The notes beneath the pieces are model-generated. The model had not been told where the DNA came from. It ran no database searches and saw only the letters and a list, made by a program, of their open reading frames with translations. This document shows positions 30,970 through 44,500 of a DNA stretch of 64,000 nucleotides, one piece after another; the first letter of the stretch is position 1; every line of letters starts with the position of its first letter. The translations under genes were made by a program, and so were the position numbers. Origin of the DNA: Symbiodinium natans. Lineage: Eukaryota; Sar; Dinophyceae; Suessiales; Symbiodiniaceae. The stretch is taken from NCBI GenBank assembly GCA_905221605.1, contig CAJNDS010002114.1, positions 311,632 to 375,631 of the forward strand, written 5' to 3'.

Positions 30970-33900
30970 TTAGGGTTTAGGGTCAGAAGCCAACTGCTCG
31001 CTGGGCGGCAAGGGCACGACGGAGTCGCCAACCTGCGAGCAGCTGCCTCCGATGCACCATTTGCCGCTCTTGCCGTTATAGGCCAGCTTCCGCCCCTGCG
31101 CGTCCTGATAGACCTGAGCTTCCCCCCCCCCCAAAAAAAACAAAAAAAAAAAAACAGGTCTTGAGAGTTATATAAGTTGAAATATCGGGTCTCGGGCTTA
31201 TGTTTGAGAGCTCTGTGGGGGGGGGGGGTTTCAAGCTTCAGGGCCGGAACTCAACCCGCATGTGGGTACAACCCTTGTAGACCCGAAGTCCAGAACGAAC
31301 CCGAAACCCGATGATACCCTAAACCCTCATTCCTCAACCTAAACCCTAAACCCCAAACCCTAAACCCCAAACCCCATACCCTAAACCCCAAACCCCATAC
31401 CCTAAACCTTAAGCCCTACGACGAAAGCTCTGGCGGGAGGCAAGGCGGCCAGAGGCGTCCTTCGACGTCGGGCAATACGTTCCATCGAGGCCTCAGTGCA
31501 TCTCACACCCTAAACCCTAAACCCTAACCCTAAACCCTAAACCCTACTTGCAGCATTGGGCCCTCGTTTGGGGCTGTTTAGGGTTTTAGGGGCTACTTGT
31601 AGTAACAAACCCTAAACCCAAACCCCAACAAACCCCCAAATCCTAAACCCTAATTCCCCAAGCTGGAAATAAACCCCAAACCCCAACACCCCCCAAACCC
31701 TTATGGCTGCCGAAGCACCTCCTGGCGGCTTCAGGACCTGCGGCTGGACCACGGTGGGGGAGCCCCCCCCTTGCAGCAGAAGTAGCGGTAGCGCGACCAC
31801 CTCTGGGCAGGGAACGGAAGGCGCAGGGGCAGGCGCTAGCCGGATTTAGGGTTTGGGGTTCCCCTGAACCCCCCGTAAACCCCCTAAACCAGCCCCAAGT
31901 CCCCCCAAAACGTGCCCTCAAAACCATCAAAAAACTGGAAGACCTGCCACCATCCGAGAATTCGAAGTGGAAGGCCGAGACAAAGGAGTCCGCGCCTCAA
32001 CCACATTAGGGTGCAGGGTTGAGGGTTGAGGGTTGAGGGAGGGTTTAGGGTTTAGGTTTAGGGTCTAGGGGGTCTAGGGTCTAGGGTCTAGGGTCTAGGG
32101 TCTAGGGTCTAGGGTCTAGGGTCTAGGGTCTAGGTCTAGGGTCTAGGGTCTAGGGTCTAGGGTCTAGGGTCTAGGGTCTAGGGTCTAGGGTCTAGGGTCT
32201 AGGGTCTAGGGTCTAGGGTCTAGGGTCTAGGGTCTAGGGTCTAGGGTCTAGGGAGGACGAGAGTTTGCGTGGGGGAATCAGGTTATGGCTAGTACTGTGT
32301 ATGAAAGCCACCTGATATTGGGTTAAGAGCTTTGCTCAAAGGTCCAAGAGTCTTTCAAACTGGGGCAGTTCCGGAAGAGAACTATAGTGATCACTAGGCA
32401 GAACCTAAACCTTAGACCCCAAACCGCAAACTCTAAGCCAAAAACAAAACCCTCCAAACCCTGAACCCCAAACCCCAAACCCTAAAGCCTCCAAACCCTA
32501 AACCCTAAACCCTAAAGCCTCCCAAACCCTAAACCCTAAACCCTAAAGCCTCCCAAACCCTAAACCCTAAACCCTAAACCCTAAAGCCTCCCAAACCCCA
32601 AACCCTAAACCCTAAACCCTAAACACCGAGTCGCCGCAAGAGATGCGGAGTCGGGACAGCGGCTCCCGGTAGCTCTCTTCCTCTTGGGTTTAGGGTTTAG
32701 GGTTTAGGGTTTAGGGTTTAGGGTTTAGGGTTTAGGGTTTAGGGTTTAGGGTTTAGGGTTTAGGGTTCAGGGTTCAGGGTTTGGGGTCTAGGGTTTAGGG
32801 TTTAGGGTTTAGGGTTTAGGGTTTAGGGTTTGTTCAGGGGTAGAAGGAGGGACCCCTAGAAGGGAGCCGTATCATCATAAGGGGCGCCCTTTCTTGGGGG
32901 GTCGCCCTAAACCCTAAACCCTAAGCCCTAAACCCTAAACCCTAAACCCTAAACCCCAAACCCTAAACCCTAAGCCCTAAACCCTAAACCCTAAAACCCT
33001 AAACCCGAGGACAGAAAAAAAGGTGGCAAAAGGGTACCACTGGGCCACCAAGTCCTCCTGGTTGAACTTGCCGACCTCGGGGGCATTACAAAAGGGTTTG
33101 GGGCTTAGGGTTTAGGGTTTAGGGGTTTAGGGCTTAGGGTTTTGGAGTGTGTTGGGTTTAGGGCTTAGGGTTTAGGAGTGTTTAAGGTTTAGGGTTTAGG
33201 GCTTAGGGCTTAGGGCTTAGGGCTTAGGGCTTAGGGCTTAGAGCTTAGGGCTTAGGGCTTACGGCTTAGGGCTTAGGGCTCTACGCTACATGTTATGGAG
33301 CAATTCCCGACTGGGGGGCGTGTGTTGGGTACGCCGGCGTTCACGGCTTAGGGTTGACGGATGGCCAGGTTTTAGGGCTTAGGGTTTAGGGCTTAGGGCT
33401 TAGGGTTTAGGGTTTAGGGTTTAGGGTTTAGGGCTTAGGGTTTAGGGCTTGGGGTTTAGGGCTTAGGGTTTAGGGCTTGGGGTTCAGGGCTTAGGGTTTA
33501 GGGCTTAGGGTTTATGGCTTAGGGTTTAGGGTTTAGGGCTTAGGGTTTAGGGCTTGGGGTTTAGGGTTCCCGGCAGCTTGTGGCACCCTTTCCGGCTAGG
33601 ACACTGGGGTGTTGCCAGTATCGGATCCTGGTCGACACAACAGCCTGGCTGCACTGTGCTCCCGTCGGGCCTGTCAGACCACAGATTTACCCTGAGTCTC
33701 CCTACAATTAAGGTCAATACCCCAGCCCGAAACCCTAAACCCTGAACCCCAAACCCTAAACCCTCAACCGCGCTCCGCGCGACGGCTGGGGGTGAGATCT
33801 TCCGTGTTGTTTAGGGCTTAGGGCGTTTTAGGTTTAGGGTTTGGGTTTAAGGGTTTAGGGTTTAGGGTCTGGGGCGTTCTTGGGGGTTTCGGGGGTTTCG

Positions 33901-36900
33901 GGGGTTTCGGGGGTTTCGGGGGTTTCGGGGTTTAGTCTTTAGGGCTTCTAGGGCACCCCCAGACCCTAAGCCCGCTTGCATCCAGGGCTCCTCCACCTGG
34001 GGGCTGTAGTACTCGAAGCACGAGCCGAGGCCAATGACCGCGGTGCACTGGAAGAAGTAGCCTCGGGGTCTGTTTAGGGTTCTTAGGGTTTTTAGGCTTT
34101 TTAGGGTTTTGGGTTTTTTTTTAAGGGTTTTGTAGGGTTTTGAGGGTGAGTTGGGTTTAGGGTTTAGGGTGTCGGGTTCAGCAGCTCATGTACTAGCTTT
34201 CATTAGTCGAGCTTTGTCATCTTGTGATGGAGAAGTACCCACCCACCCAGAGAATCCCATAGCATTAAGACAATACAAAGTTGTCGTTTTCCGCTGCATC
34301 TTAAACCCTAAGCCTTGAGCCTCAAATTATACCCCTGAACCACCCTGATCACTCGAAGCCTGTATGAAGTGAAGGGCTACCCTGAAACCCTCAAAAGGCA
34401 CGGTGGCGGTGGGGGTGTAGGAAGTAGGGGGGGCAAGGGAGGTTTGTGCCCAGGCCCACGAAGGTCTGTGCTTGTGCCCACGAAGGCTTGTGCCTGTGCC
34501 CACGAAGGTTTGCGCCTTGCCCACGAAGGTTTGTGCCTATGCCCGTTTGTGCCCAAATAGGCTGCCGGGCACAGATTTTAGACACAAACTTTCGTGGCCA
34601 GAGGCACAAACCTCCGTGCGCATCGGCAGAAACCTTCGTGGGCACAGGCACGCCGTGCCTGTGCCCACGAAGGTTTGTGCCTATGCCCGTGACGGTTTGT
34701 GCCCATTCGTGGGCACAGGCACAAACTTTGGTGGGGCATAGGCACAGCGTGCCTATGCCCACGAAGGTTCGTGCCTATGCCCACAAAGGTTGTGCCTATG
34801 CCCACGAAGGTTTGTGCCTATGCCCACGAATCCAGTAGGGTTCACATGGCTTGGGGTTTGGGGTTTGGGGGGGTTCTCGGGGTCTGAGGTCCCAAACAAC
34901 TCCCAACCGGGATGGGTTTTAGGGTGAGTTTGGGGCTTAGGTTTAGGGTTTAGGGTTTAGGGCTCAAATATTCAGCCGGGTAGGGGGGGTACATATCGCA
35001 TCATATACCCTGCCTCGCACTCCTAAAACCCTAAACCCTAATTCAACCCGAAGCATGAGCTCAACAACCCTAAACTCAAAGGAATTCCCTGAAGGTTCAG
35101 AACCTTCGAGCACTTCTCCCCCAGAGACTCCAAAACCCCTTAATTCAGGAATATACCCTAGAAATTATAGTAGGAACCAATAATATGATTTAAGGTCTAT
35201 TCCTTAACTAAGGGGTTTTGGAGTCTCTGGGCCAACAACAACAAGGAAGCTCAACCGCTGGCTAAGTGAGCGGCGCTTGTTGTCGCGGTCTCGCTGCATG
35301 GCGGTCAGGGCCTGTGCTGAAGGCACCCGAGAGCCGAAAGCCTGAAGCCTAAGGCCCTCAACCCCCTAAACCCTAAACCCGAAAACCTAGACCCTAAACC
35401 CTCAAACCTCAACCCCCTAAACCCTAAACCCTAAACCCTAAACCTCACACCCCCCAAGGGGGAAGCCCTGCCTCGCCAGGTGGGCACTGCACGGGGTTCT
35501 CGGCCAGGATGTGCCACCAGTCCCTTAGGGTTTAGGGTTTAGGCTTGAGGGTTTAGGGTTTAGGGTTTAGGGTTGAGGGTTTGGCGTTTGGGGTTTAGGG
35601 TTTAGGGGTTGGGGTTTAGGGTCTAGGCTTGAGGGTTTAGGGTTTGCGGTTTAGGGTTTAGGGTTTGGGGTTTGGGGTTTAGGGTTTAGGGGTTGGGTGG
35701 TCTAGGGTTTAGGGTTTCGGGTTTAGGGTTTGGGGTTTAGGGTTTGGGGTTTGGGGTTTGGGGTTTGGGGTTTGGGGTTTGGGGTTTGCGGGTTGGGGTT
35801 TAGGATTTAGGGGTTAGGGGTTAGGGGTTTGGGGTTTAGGGCTTAGGGTTTCAGGTTAGGTGGTGTAGGATTTCGGGTTTCGTGTTTAGGTGGTTTGGGC
35901 GATTTGGGGGGTTGAGGGGTTGAGGGTACAGGGTTTAGGGTTTAGCGTTTAGGGCTTGGGTTGAAAACGAGTGATCTGAGCCTTGTGTGGAAGCTTGTCG
36001 TGTCTTGTGGCTTTTGGGGCTTCTTAAAGGGATTGATGAGGCTTCTCGCCGTTTCCATAATTGCGGAAAGGGGCTTACAAGGTTGCTATGTAAACCTCAA
36101 ACCCTAAACCTCAAACCTCAAACCCCAAACCCCAAACCTCTAAGCCCAAACCCCCCAAACCCCAAACCCTAACCCCTAACCCCAAACCCTAAACCTGAAC
36201 TCCAAGCCCTGAACGCTAAACCCAAAGCCCAAACCCCAAAAACCCAAACCCCAAACCCTGAATCCTGAACCTATGGGTTTCCTTACGACCCCCCTCTACA
36301 CTACCCCCCTACGTTCCCCCCTAGCAACCTTGAACAGGCTGAACAATCCCTAAATAGCCTTAATTTGGAGGGAACCCAGGGGGGGTTAGCATAGCAGGGG
36401 CTATATAGCAGGGGAACCAAAAAACCCTGAACCCTAAACCCTCAAAAGCCAACCCTAACCCTAAACCCTAAAACGCCTATACAAGGAATCAAAATCCAAA
36501 CCCTACAGCCCAAACTCCAAAACCCCAAACACAACTAGTATAGAGGGGGGTAGCAGCCGTAAACCCTAAACAGTAGCCCTAAACCCTAAACCCTAAGCCC
36601 TGAACCCTAAACCCCCCCTTGACTACTGGGCATCCCGGGTTCGGCCAGTGGGAACTCCTCGGCCGCTCGATCTTGCTGTCGTGCCATTTGTTGGACTGCA
36701 CCTTTGGGGGGAGGGGGGGGGGGGTGGTGGAGGGGGTGTTAAAGGGGTTTGAAGGGGTTCTATGGGATGTGAAGTGGCTTTAAGGGTTTTAAGGGGTTTG
36801 AAGCGGGTTTTATAAAGGGGTGTTAAGGGTGGTTTTAAGGGTGGTTTTAAGGGGTTTAAGGGTTTTCAAGCGGTTTCAGGGGGTTTTAAGGGGTTTTAAG

Positions 36901-38455
36901 AGGTTTTAAGAGGGTGGTAAGGGGTTTGGTTCAAGGGGGTTGAGGGAGTTCAGGGGGTTTGGAGTTTAGGGTTTCGGGTTCAGGGTTTCGTGCTTAGGAT
37001 TTAGGGGCTTAGAGTTCAGGGTTTGGAGGTTCACCCAACCCCCTAAACCCTAAACCCCTAAAACCCCTCAACCCCTAAAACCCTGAAACCCTAAAACCCA
37101 TAAAATAAAATAAAAAACTCAACCCGCAAACCCCTGAAATCCTGAACCCCTACAACCCCCTCAACCCCCAAACCCTGAAACCCTGAACCCCAAAACCCAG
37201 CACCCTGAACCCTAAATCCAAAAAGGCCAAAAGTTGCCCACTCTCAACCCTAAACCCTAAACCCTAAACCCTGAAACCCTCCACTGAGCACTCAAGGCAC
37301 TTGGGGAGCGAACTGGCACACGGTGGCGGCCTGAGATTGAAGTTGCGCCAGGCTAGAAAGCAACGCGAAGCCATAGGTTTGGGTTTGGGTTTTTGGGGTT
37401 TTTAGGGTTTAGGGTTCAGGGTTCAGGGTTTAGGGTTTAGGATTTAGGGTTTGGGGTTTGGGGTTTAGGGTTTAGGGTCCGCCGACCCTGGCGGCGTGTT
37501 GGATAGGTTTCTCCCTTTTTCCCCCGTTTGGGGGGGGGTAGGGGGGGTACCGGCAGCTTTTCTGTGGGGGGCCAGGCCACACGTAAACTCATGGACCATA
37601 GGTGGCTTCGCACAGGGGCTATGGAAAAAACCCACACCCCTTTTTCCCGACCCCACCCCCCAACCCCACCCCCCCCCCCCCCCCCCTCCCCCCCCCCCCC
37701 CTTCCCCGCCCCCTCCCCCCCCCCCCCCTACCCCCCTGCCCTTCGCCCCACCCCCCCCCGACCGCCCCCCCTACCCCCCACTTTCTCCCCCACACTTCAA
37801 GACCGCAATGAGGCATCAAAGAGGGCCACCCACACCTGCTACCCCCCCCACCTGCTTCAGCTCCTAAGCTGTTTGGGTCCTGGTGCTACCCCCTACCCCC
37901 CCCCCACGTTTCACAGAGGCGCGAGCGTTTCACAACTTTTTGGGATTCTGCCGAGCAGGCTGCGATGCTCTTCGAACCATGCGATGAGGAAAGCGTCCTT
38001 CGAGCCGACGAGCGGGTTTAGACCTTTCAACTATGCTCTGGCGGGGTCGGCGGCTTGAGCCGGAGGCTCTTAAATTTAGGGTTTAGGGTTTAGGGTTTAG
38101 GGTTTAGGGTTTAGGGTTTAGGGTTTAGGGTTTAGGGTTTAGGGTTTAGGGTTTAGGGTTTAGGGTGCATGCAGGGTCGATCTGAGGCTCAAGCCGTCGA
38201 GCGGTCTCCGAGGAAGAGCTGCACGAAGTCCAGGACGCTGAGGGCTTGGTTCTTCCCGCAGTTCACGTTGTAGGGAAGGTTGTGCATAGGTGTCCTGGTT
38301 TAGGGTCTAGGGTTAAGGGTTTAGGGCTTAGGGCTTAGGGTTTAGGGTCTAGGGCTTAGAGGGTTTAGGGCTTAGGGCTTAGGGCTTAGGGTTTAGGGTT
38401 TAGGGTTTAGGGTTTAGGGTTTAGGGTTTAGGGTTTAGGGCTTAGGGTTTAGGGT

Positions 38456-38529
<74 letters not shown>

Positions 38530-41500
38530 GTTGAGGGTTGAGGGTTGAGGGTTAGGGACAAGCCCTTCACTTGAAGACCCCCAAAACCCCAAACCCCTAA
38601 CCCGGGAAGAGCCTGCTCCTTGAAGTTTACTCAGAAGTTCAGGCGCTGCTGAGGGAAAAGGGATGTTTATGTCACTCAAGTTGGTTACTAAACCCGAAAC
38701 CCTAAACCCGAAACCCTAAACCCGAAACCCTAAACCCTAAACCCCAAACCCTACACCCTAAACCCTAAACCCTACAACCCTAAACCCTACACCTTACTAA
38801 ACCCCCCAAAAAAAACAATCCAGGCTCAGGCTCCCCATACCGATCACGGACTGCAGTCTCCAAAGCATCCAGGGCAGCTCTCCCGGAAAGAGCTGCTGCT
38901 CCACCTGCCCGGTCTTAGGCTCTTAGGGTCTTAGGGGTTTGGGGTTTAGGGTTTAGGGTTTAGGGTTTAGGGTTTAGGGTTGAGGGTTTAGGGGTTTAGG
39001 GTTTAGGGTTTAGGGTTAGGGTCTCAGGGGTTTAGGGCTTCCGGGGTACACTAACCTAAACCCTACTAAACCCCAAAACCCTAAACCCTAAAACCCTAAA
39101 ACCCTAAACCCTAAACCCTAAAACCCTAAAACCCTAAAACCCGAAACCCTAAACCCTAAACCCTAACACCCTCAACCCTAACCTGACCTTCCCCCCTTTG
39201 AGATCCTTGGCCTTGCCAGCTTCGCACTTCTCGGGCGCCACGACCGTGAGGCTGTCGGTGGCCAGGCACTCGTCGGACGGAAGCTTGAAGACTCGGTTGT
39301 GCCTCAGAGAGCGGGGAGGAAAGGGCTTCCGTTATTTAAGGTCGAGCTTAGGGCCCTAAACCCTAAACCCTAAACCCTAAACCCTAAACCCTAAACCGCC
39401 TAAACCCTAAACGATTCGGGTTTAGGCATGAACTAACATAACCCCGAAATCCACCAAACCTCGCAAACCTTACAGTTGAACCCCATCAACAAAATCAAAA
39501 GTGACCATCAGCTTAACCAAATTCCGATATTAACACTGAGACCTTCTACGCATGCCATGTTTCGGCTCGTGGCGAAGGGAAAACCCTAAGCCCTAAGCCC
39601 GACAAGCCCCTCAACCCTAAGCCCTAAACCCTAAACCCTAAACCCTAAGCCCTAAACCCTAAACCCTAAACCCTAGACCGAGTTTGGGTTCTTACGGCTC
39701 TGATGCTCAGGGGTCCCACCAGAGACAAGCCGCAGGTCCGACTGCGGCAGGGCTTCGGCGCGGATCCAGGATGTGCAGGTGGAAGCAGGACGCCTTTGCT
39801 CTTGGGGTTTTTCGGGGTTTGGGGTTTAGGGTTTAGGGTTTGGGGTTTAGGGTTTGGGGTTTTAGGGTTTGGGGTTTCGGGTTTAGGGTTGGGGGTTTAC
39901 AGCTTAGGGAAGCGCCGTCCGTGTCAGGGGTGTCGCGTTGAAGCCTCGGGGCTTGGACTTGTTTGTGAACACTTACGGGCAACTTAAAGGTTTAGGGTTG
40001 AGGGTTTGGGGTTTGGGGTTTAGGTTTACGGTTTGGGATTTAGGAGTTACCACGGATACCTGTTTAAGGCTTCCAAAGAACGATTACAGAAGGGAGATAC
40101 AAACACCCCTAAAACCCTAAACCCTGAACCCTAAACCCTAAACCCCGAAACCCTAAACCCTAAGCTGCTGAACAGCACATCATAGGACAGGAGGCGCATA
40201 CATGAAAGGCCTCTCCACCTCGCGCAGCAGTCAGGATCCGCGGGGCTTAGGGTGAACTCTAAACTCGAGGCTTCAGGGTTTAGGGTCTAAGGCTTAGGGT
40301 TTAGGGTTTAGGGTTTAGGGTTTCGGGTTTAGGGCTCAGGGCTTAGGGCTTAGGGCTTAGGGCTTAGGGTTTAGGGTTTAGGGTAATACCCTGAACCCTT
40401 AACCCCTAGGAGCAGGTTGCTAGAAGATCATCAGCTTGGATTTCAGATTATAAGGTACCAGGCTCTGTGGGCTTAAAGGGTACAGCGTTAGAGCTGGACA
40501 CTTAGGCTTTGGAGATTAAAGAATAGGGTTCAGTGTTTAAAGTTTTGGGTTAGAGTTTAGGCTTAAGGGGCTCAAGATATGTCATCTATGTTTTTCTTAT
40601 TTAGGGCATTGATCCGAATGAGCCCTTCCTGAGATTTTGCCATTAGGGTCTGGGGTTGAAGGTTTCGGGCTTAGGGTTCAGATTCGACATCGAAGGGCTG
40701 GGGCTTGGGACAGACCTTTCGTTCACAGTGCTTTGCGGGGGAGGAGGAGGGGGAAAGGCAAGCCAGTGTTCTCTAACGTTCCGGCTCCCTACCCTATGTC
40801 CAAAACCCTAACCCCAAAACCCCAAAACCCTAAACCCCCCATGAGCCCCAAATGCCATGAGCCACCCAAACCTGTGGACTTTAGGGTTCAGGGCGCTGTA
40901 AATTATATAAATTTAGGGTTTAGGGTTTTGGGTTTGGGGTTTCGGGTTTTGGGTTTAGGGCTTGGGGTTTGGGGTTTGGGGTTTCGGGTTTAGGGTTTAG
41001 GGCTTAGGGTTTAGGGTTTAGGGTTTAGGGTTTAGGGTTTAGGGTTTAGGGTTTAGGGTTTAGGGTTTAGGGTTTGCTGTGATATGGCGCAGAAGCTGCA
41101 GAGTAGCCTCGAAAGATGCGAAAGGCAGCTGTGGCCCGATTGGGAGCCATCTAAACCCTAAACCCTCAACCCTCAACCCTAAACTCTAAACCTAAACCTA
41201 ACATTTTCCTCCCACCCAACATCGTCTCAGGCGGCAAAGCCACGCCACCCTAACCTATTCCGCGTAGGGTTTCGGCCTAAACTCACTTCAATTCCTCCAT
41301 CCAGGGGTTGAGGGGCTTCCTCCTAAAAGCCCGGATTTAGAGTCTGTGGGGAGTACCCCAGGATTCGGGGAAAAAAGTGGCCACATCCCATCATACTTAC
41401 GCACAGATTTCGGTGGCAGGAACGAACCCTAAACCCTAAACCCTAAACCCTAAACCCTCCCTAAACCCTAAACCAGACTTTGGGGCTTTCAAGTAGGGGG

Positions 41501-44500
41501 TCCAAGTTTAGGGTGCAACATAAACACTACTAGGAGGTTCATGGTACTGATCAACCAATCACAACTGTACTTATGACTGTACCTATATCCATATCAGGGC
41601 ACTTAAGGGAATTATAAGTGGGCTATAAGTACAGTTATAATTGGTTCATAAGTACCCTAAACCCTAAACCCTAAACCCTAAACCCTAAACCCTACCATGA
41701 ACCTCCAAGCACAAACCCTGCATCCATGAGGGTTCGAGGAAAATGGAAAAACGGAAGTTGCACCTCGACGTCCTTGCCCGCCTGGTGAAGGGCTTGGAGG
41801 GTTTCGGGTTTGGGTTTAGGGTTTAGGGTTTAGGGTTTAGGGTTTAGGGTTTAGGGTTTAGGGTTTAGGGTAGGGTTTAGGGTTTAGGGTTTAGGGTTTA
41901 GGGTTAGGGTTTAGGTTAGGGTTTAGGGTTTAGGGTTTTAGGGTTTAGGTTTTTAGGGTTTAGGTTTCGGTTTAGGGTTTTAGGGTTTAGGTCCTAAAAG
42001 CCCCAAACCCTCTCAACGCCTTCGGGGCTTTGGAGCAATTTGGGGGGGGGGGTTAGGTTTAGGGTTTAGGGTTTAGGGTTTAGGGTTTAGGGTTTAGGGT
42101 TTAGGGTTTAGGGTTTAGGGTTTAGGGTTTAGGGTTTAGGGTTTAGGGGGCTTTCGGGGTTTCGAAACTTGGGGATTGGGACGTTTTAGCAGTTTAGGGG
42201 CTGAGGGGGGTGTTCGGGGTTTTGCTCATCTACAGGTCCCTGAATGTGGGGGGACCCTATTCTATAACCCTTATATACACTTCATCTCATAAGGGCCCAT
42301 ACTTCGGATCCCTATAGAGGAGGGTAAGGGACCACGCTAAGGGCCCATGCTTCAAACTTTAGACTCCAGGGGTTTTGGGGGGTTTTGGGTTTGGGAGGGG
42401 GGTGTACTTCCTGAACCCCTAAACGGCCTCTCCTGCCCAAACAAAAGAAAAAAACTCCATCAGGATGCTACAGCCCTAAACCCTACACCCCAAACCCTAA
42501 ACCCTAAACCCTACAGTGTGCGCTTCTGCCTTAATCCTGCACCCTAACCCTAAACCCTACACCCTAAACCCTAAACCCAAAAACCCAAAAACCCTAAACC
42601 CTACACCCTAAACCCTAAACCCAAAAACCCAAAAACCCTAAACCCTAAACCCTAAACCCTAAACCCTAAACCCTAAACCCTAAACCCTAAACCCTAAACC
42701 CTAAACCCTAAACCCTAAACCCTACCCTGCACCCTAAGCCTGCCTTCACGGCGCTTTTCGGGATCTTGACCTTGGAGTTGCCGGTGTCCGGGCCGCTGTA
42801 CTGCAGCTTCAGGGTCTCGCCCCCGCCCCTGTTCAGAGGTTTTTAGGGTTTAGGGTTTAGGGTTTAGGGTTTAGGGTTTAGGGTTTAGGGTTTAGGGTTT
42901 AGGGTTTAGGGTTTCGAGAAGTGCAGTTATTATTGGCTTACTAAGTACCGAGAGGCCCAGGGTTTGTCACTGCACTTCTGACCCACTTGTCAGCCCCTGA
43001 AGTGCCCTGATGTGATTATAACTGAAGAACAAGTACAGTTAGAATTGGGTTCTTAAGTACCATGAACCTCCAAGTAGCCCTAAACCCTAAACCCTAAACC
43101 CTCAACCCTAATCCCTAAACCCTAAAACCCTGGGCCTCTCGCACATCTCCACCCTCAGCTTGTGGCCACCATGGCTCAGCGTCTGCTCGATGCTGGCCCG
43201 CTCCTGCGGCCCGTGGCAGCCGTTGTTGTCGACGATCCTCTTCCCATCCAGGTAGAGCATGGAGCCTCCGGAAGCCCTAAACCCTAAGCCCCAACCCCTA
43301 AACCCTAAGCCCTAAGCCCTAAACCCTAAGCCCTAAACCCTAAACCCTAAACCCTGAAACCTAACGTGAGCTTTGAGAGAGAAAAGCTTCTGCTCACACG
43401 TGTCTCTCCAAGGCCCCCGGCCGTCGTCCGAGGTGGTGTAGAAGTTGTACTTGCCCGGCTTCTTGACGACCAGGCTGCCCTGGCACCTGCTTCAGAGCCC
43501 AAAGCACGGCTGTTTATGTGTTTTTTGTGCTTCAGACTTTAGGGTTTAGGGTTGAGGGTTAAGGGTTTAGGGCTTAGGGTTTAGGGTTTAGGGTTTAGGG
43601 TTTAGGGTTTAGGGTTTAGGGTTCAGGGTTCAGGGTTTAGGGTTCAGGGTTTAGGGTTTAGGGTTTAGGGTTTAGGGTTTAGGGTTTAGGGTTTAGGGTT
43701 TAGGGTTTAGGGTTTAGGGTTTAGGGTTTAGGGTTTAGGGTTTAGGGTTTAGGGTGGTTCAGGGTTTAGGGTTTAGGGTTTAGGGTTTAGGGTTTAGGCT
43801 TTAGGCTTTAGGCTTTAGGGTTTAGGGTTTAGGGTTTAGGGTTTAGTGTGAACCCTAAACCCGAAACCGTCCCAGCCCCGAACTTAAATCAAGGCCGCAC
43901 CCGCTCTGCCCCACCTGACGCAGAAGTTGTTGGTTTGCTGGACTTTCGGCCACTTTCCGCTATCCTGTCAAGAGACGCACGACCCTAACCCTACTGTGCT
44001 GTGGTTTTGTGGATAGCGCATGCAACGGTGACTGCCCGAAAACACCGAAAAATGCGAAAACTTTATTTTTTGTGTTAACTGAAAGATGCGAAAACTTGAA
44101 AGATTGAATTGTCGAATGTCTGTTTCGTGTCCACAGAAAAAGGCGCGAAAACTTGAAAATTCTAGTTTTTGAATATTCATTCGAATGTTAGAACTTTGTC
44201 AACAGAAAAAACGCGAAAACTCAAACCTTCGACGTGTTGAATGTGTGAATTTTCATTTTTTGAATTTTGTTTTTTTATAATTTTGGATTTTTCGATGTTG
44301 AGCGTTTTGGAAGTTTTGAATTGTCGAATGTGTTAATTTTTCAGTTAACACAAAAATCCAAATATCGATTGTTTCGAGTTTTCGAATGCGCGTCGCCTTC
44401 GTCGTGTGACGCGGAAACTACAGCTTAGTAGGCCCTAAAACCCCAAACAGATACTCTTAGTTGTCCAGTACCCAGGGGAACTAACGGTTAACCTTTGGGA

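Noticed and set aside
34391-34838. Overlapping frames of 60-130 codons on both strands
   Set aside because: Periodic translations of the 21-22 bp minisatellite (CACAHEGLC-type repeats).
37496-38058. Proline-rich frames of over 100 codons
   Set aside because: Translation of a C-rich tract. The real candidate exons here are on the other strand at 37551-37618 and 37915-38030.
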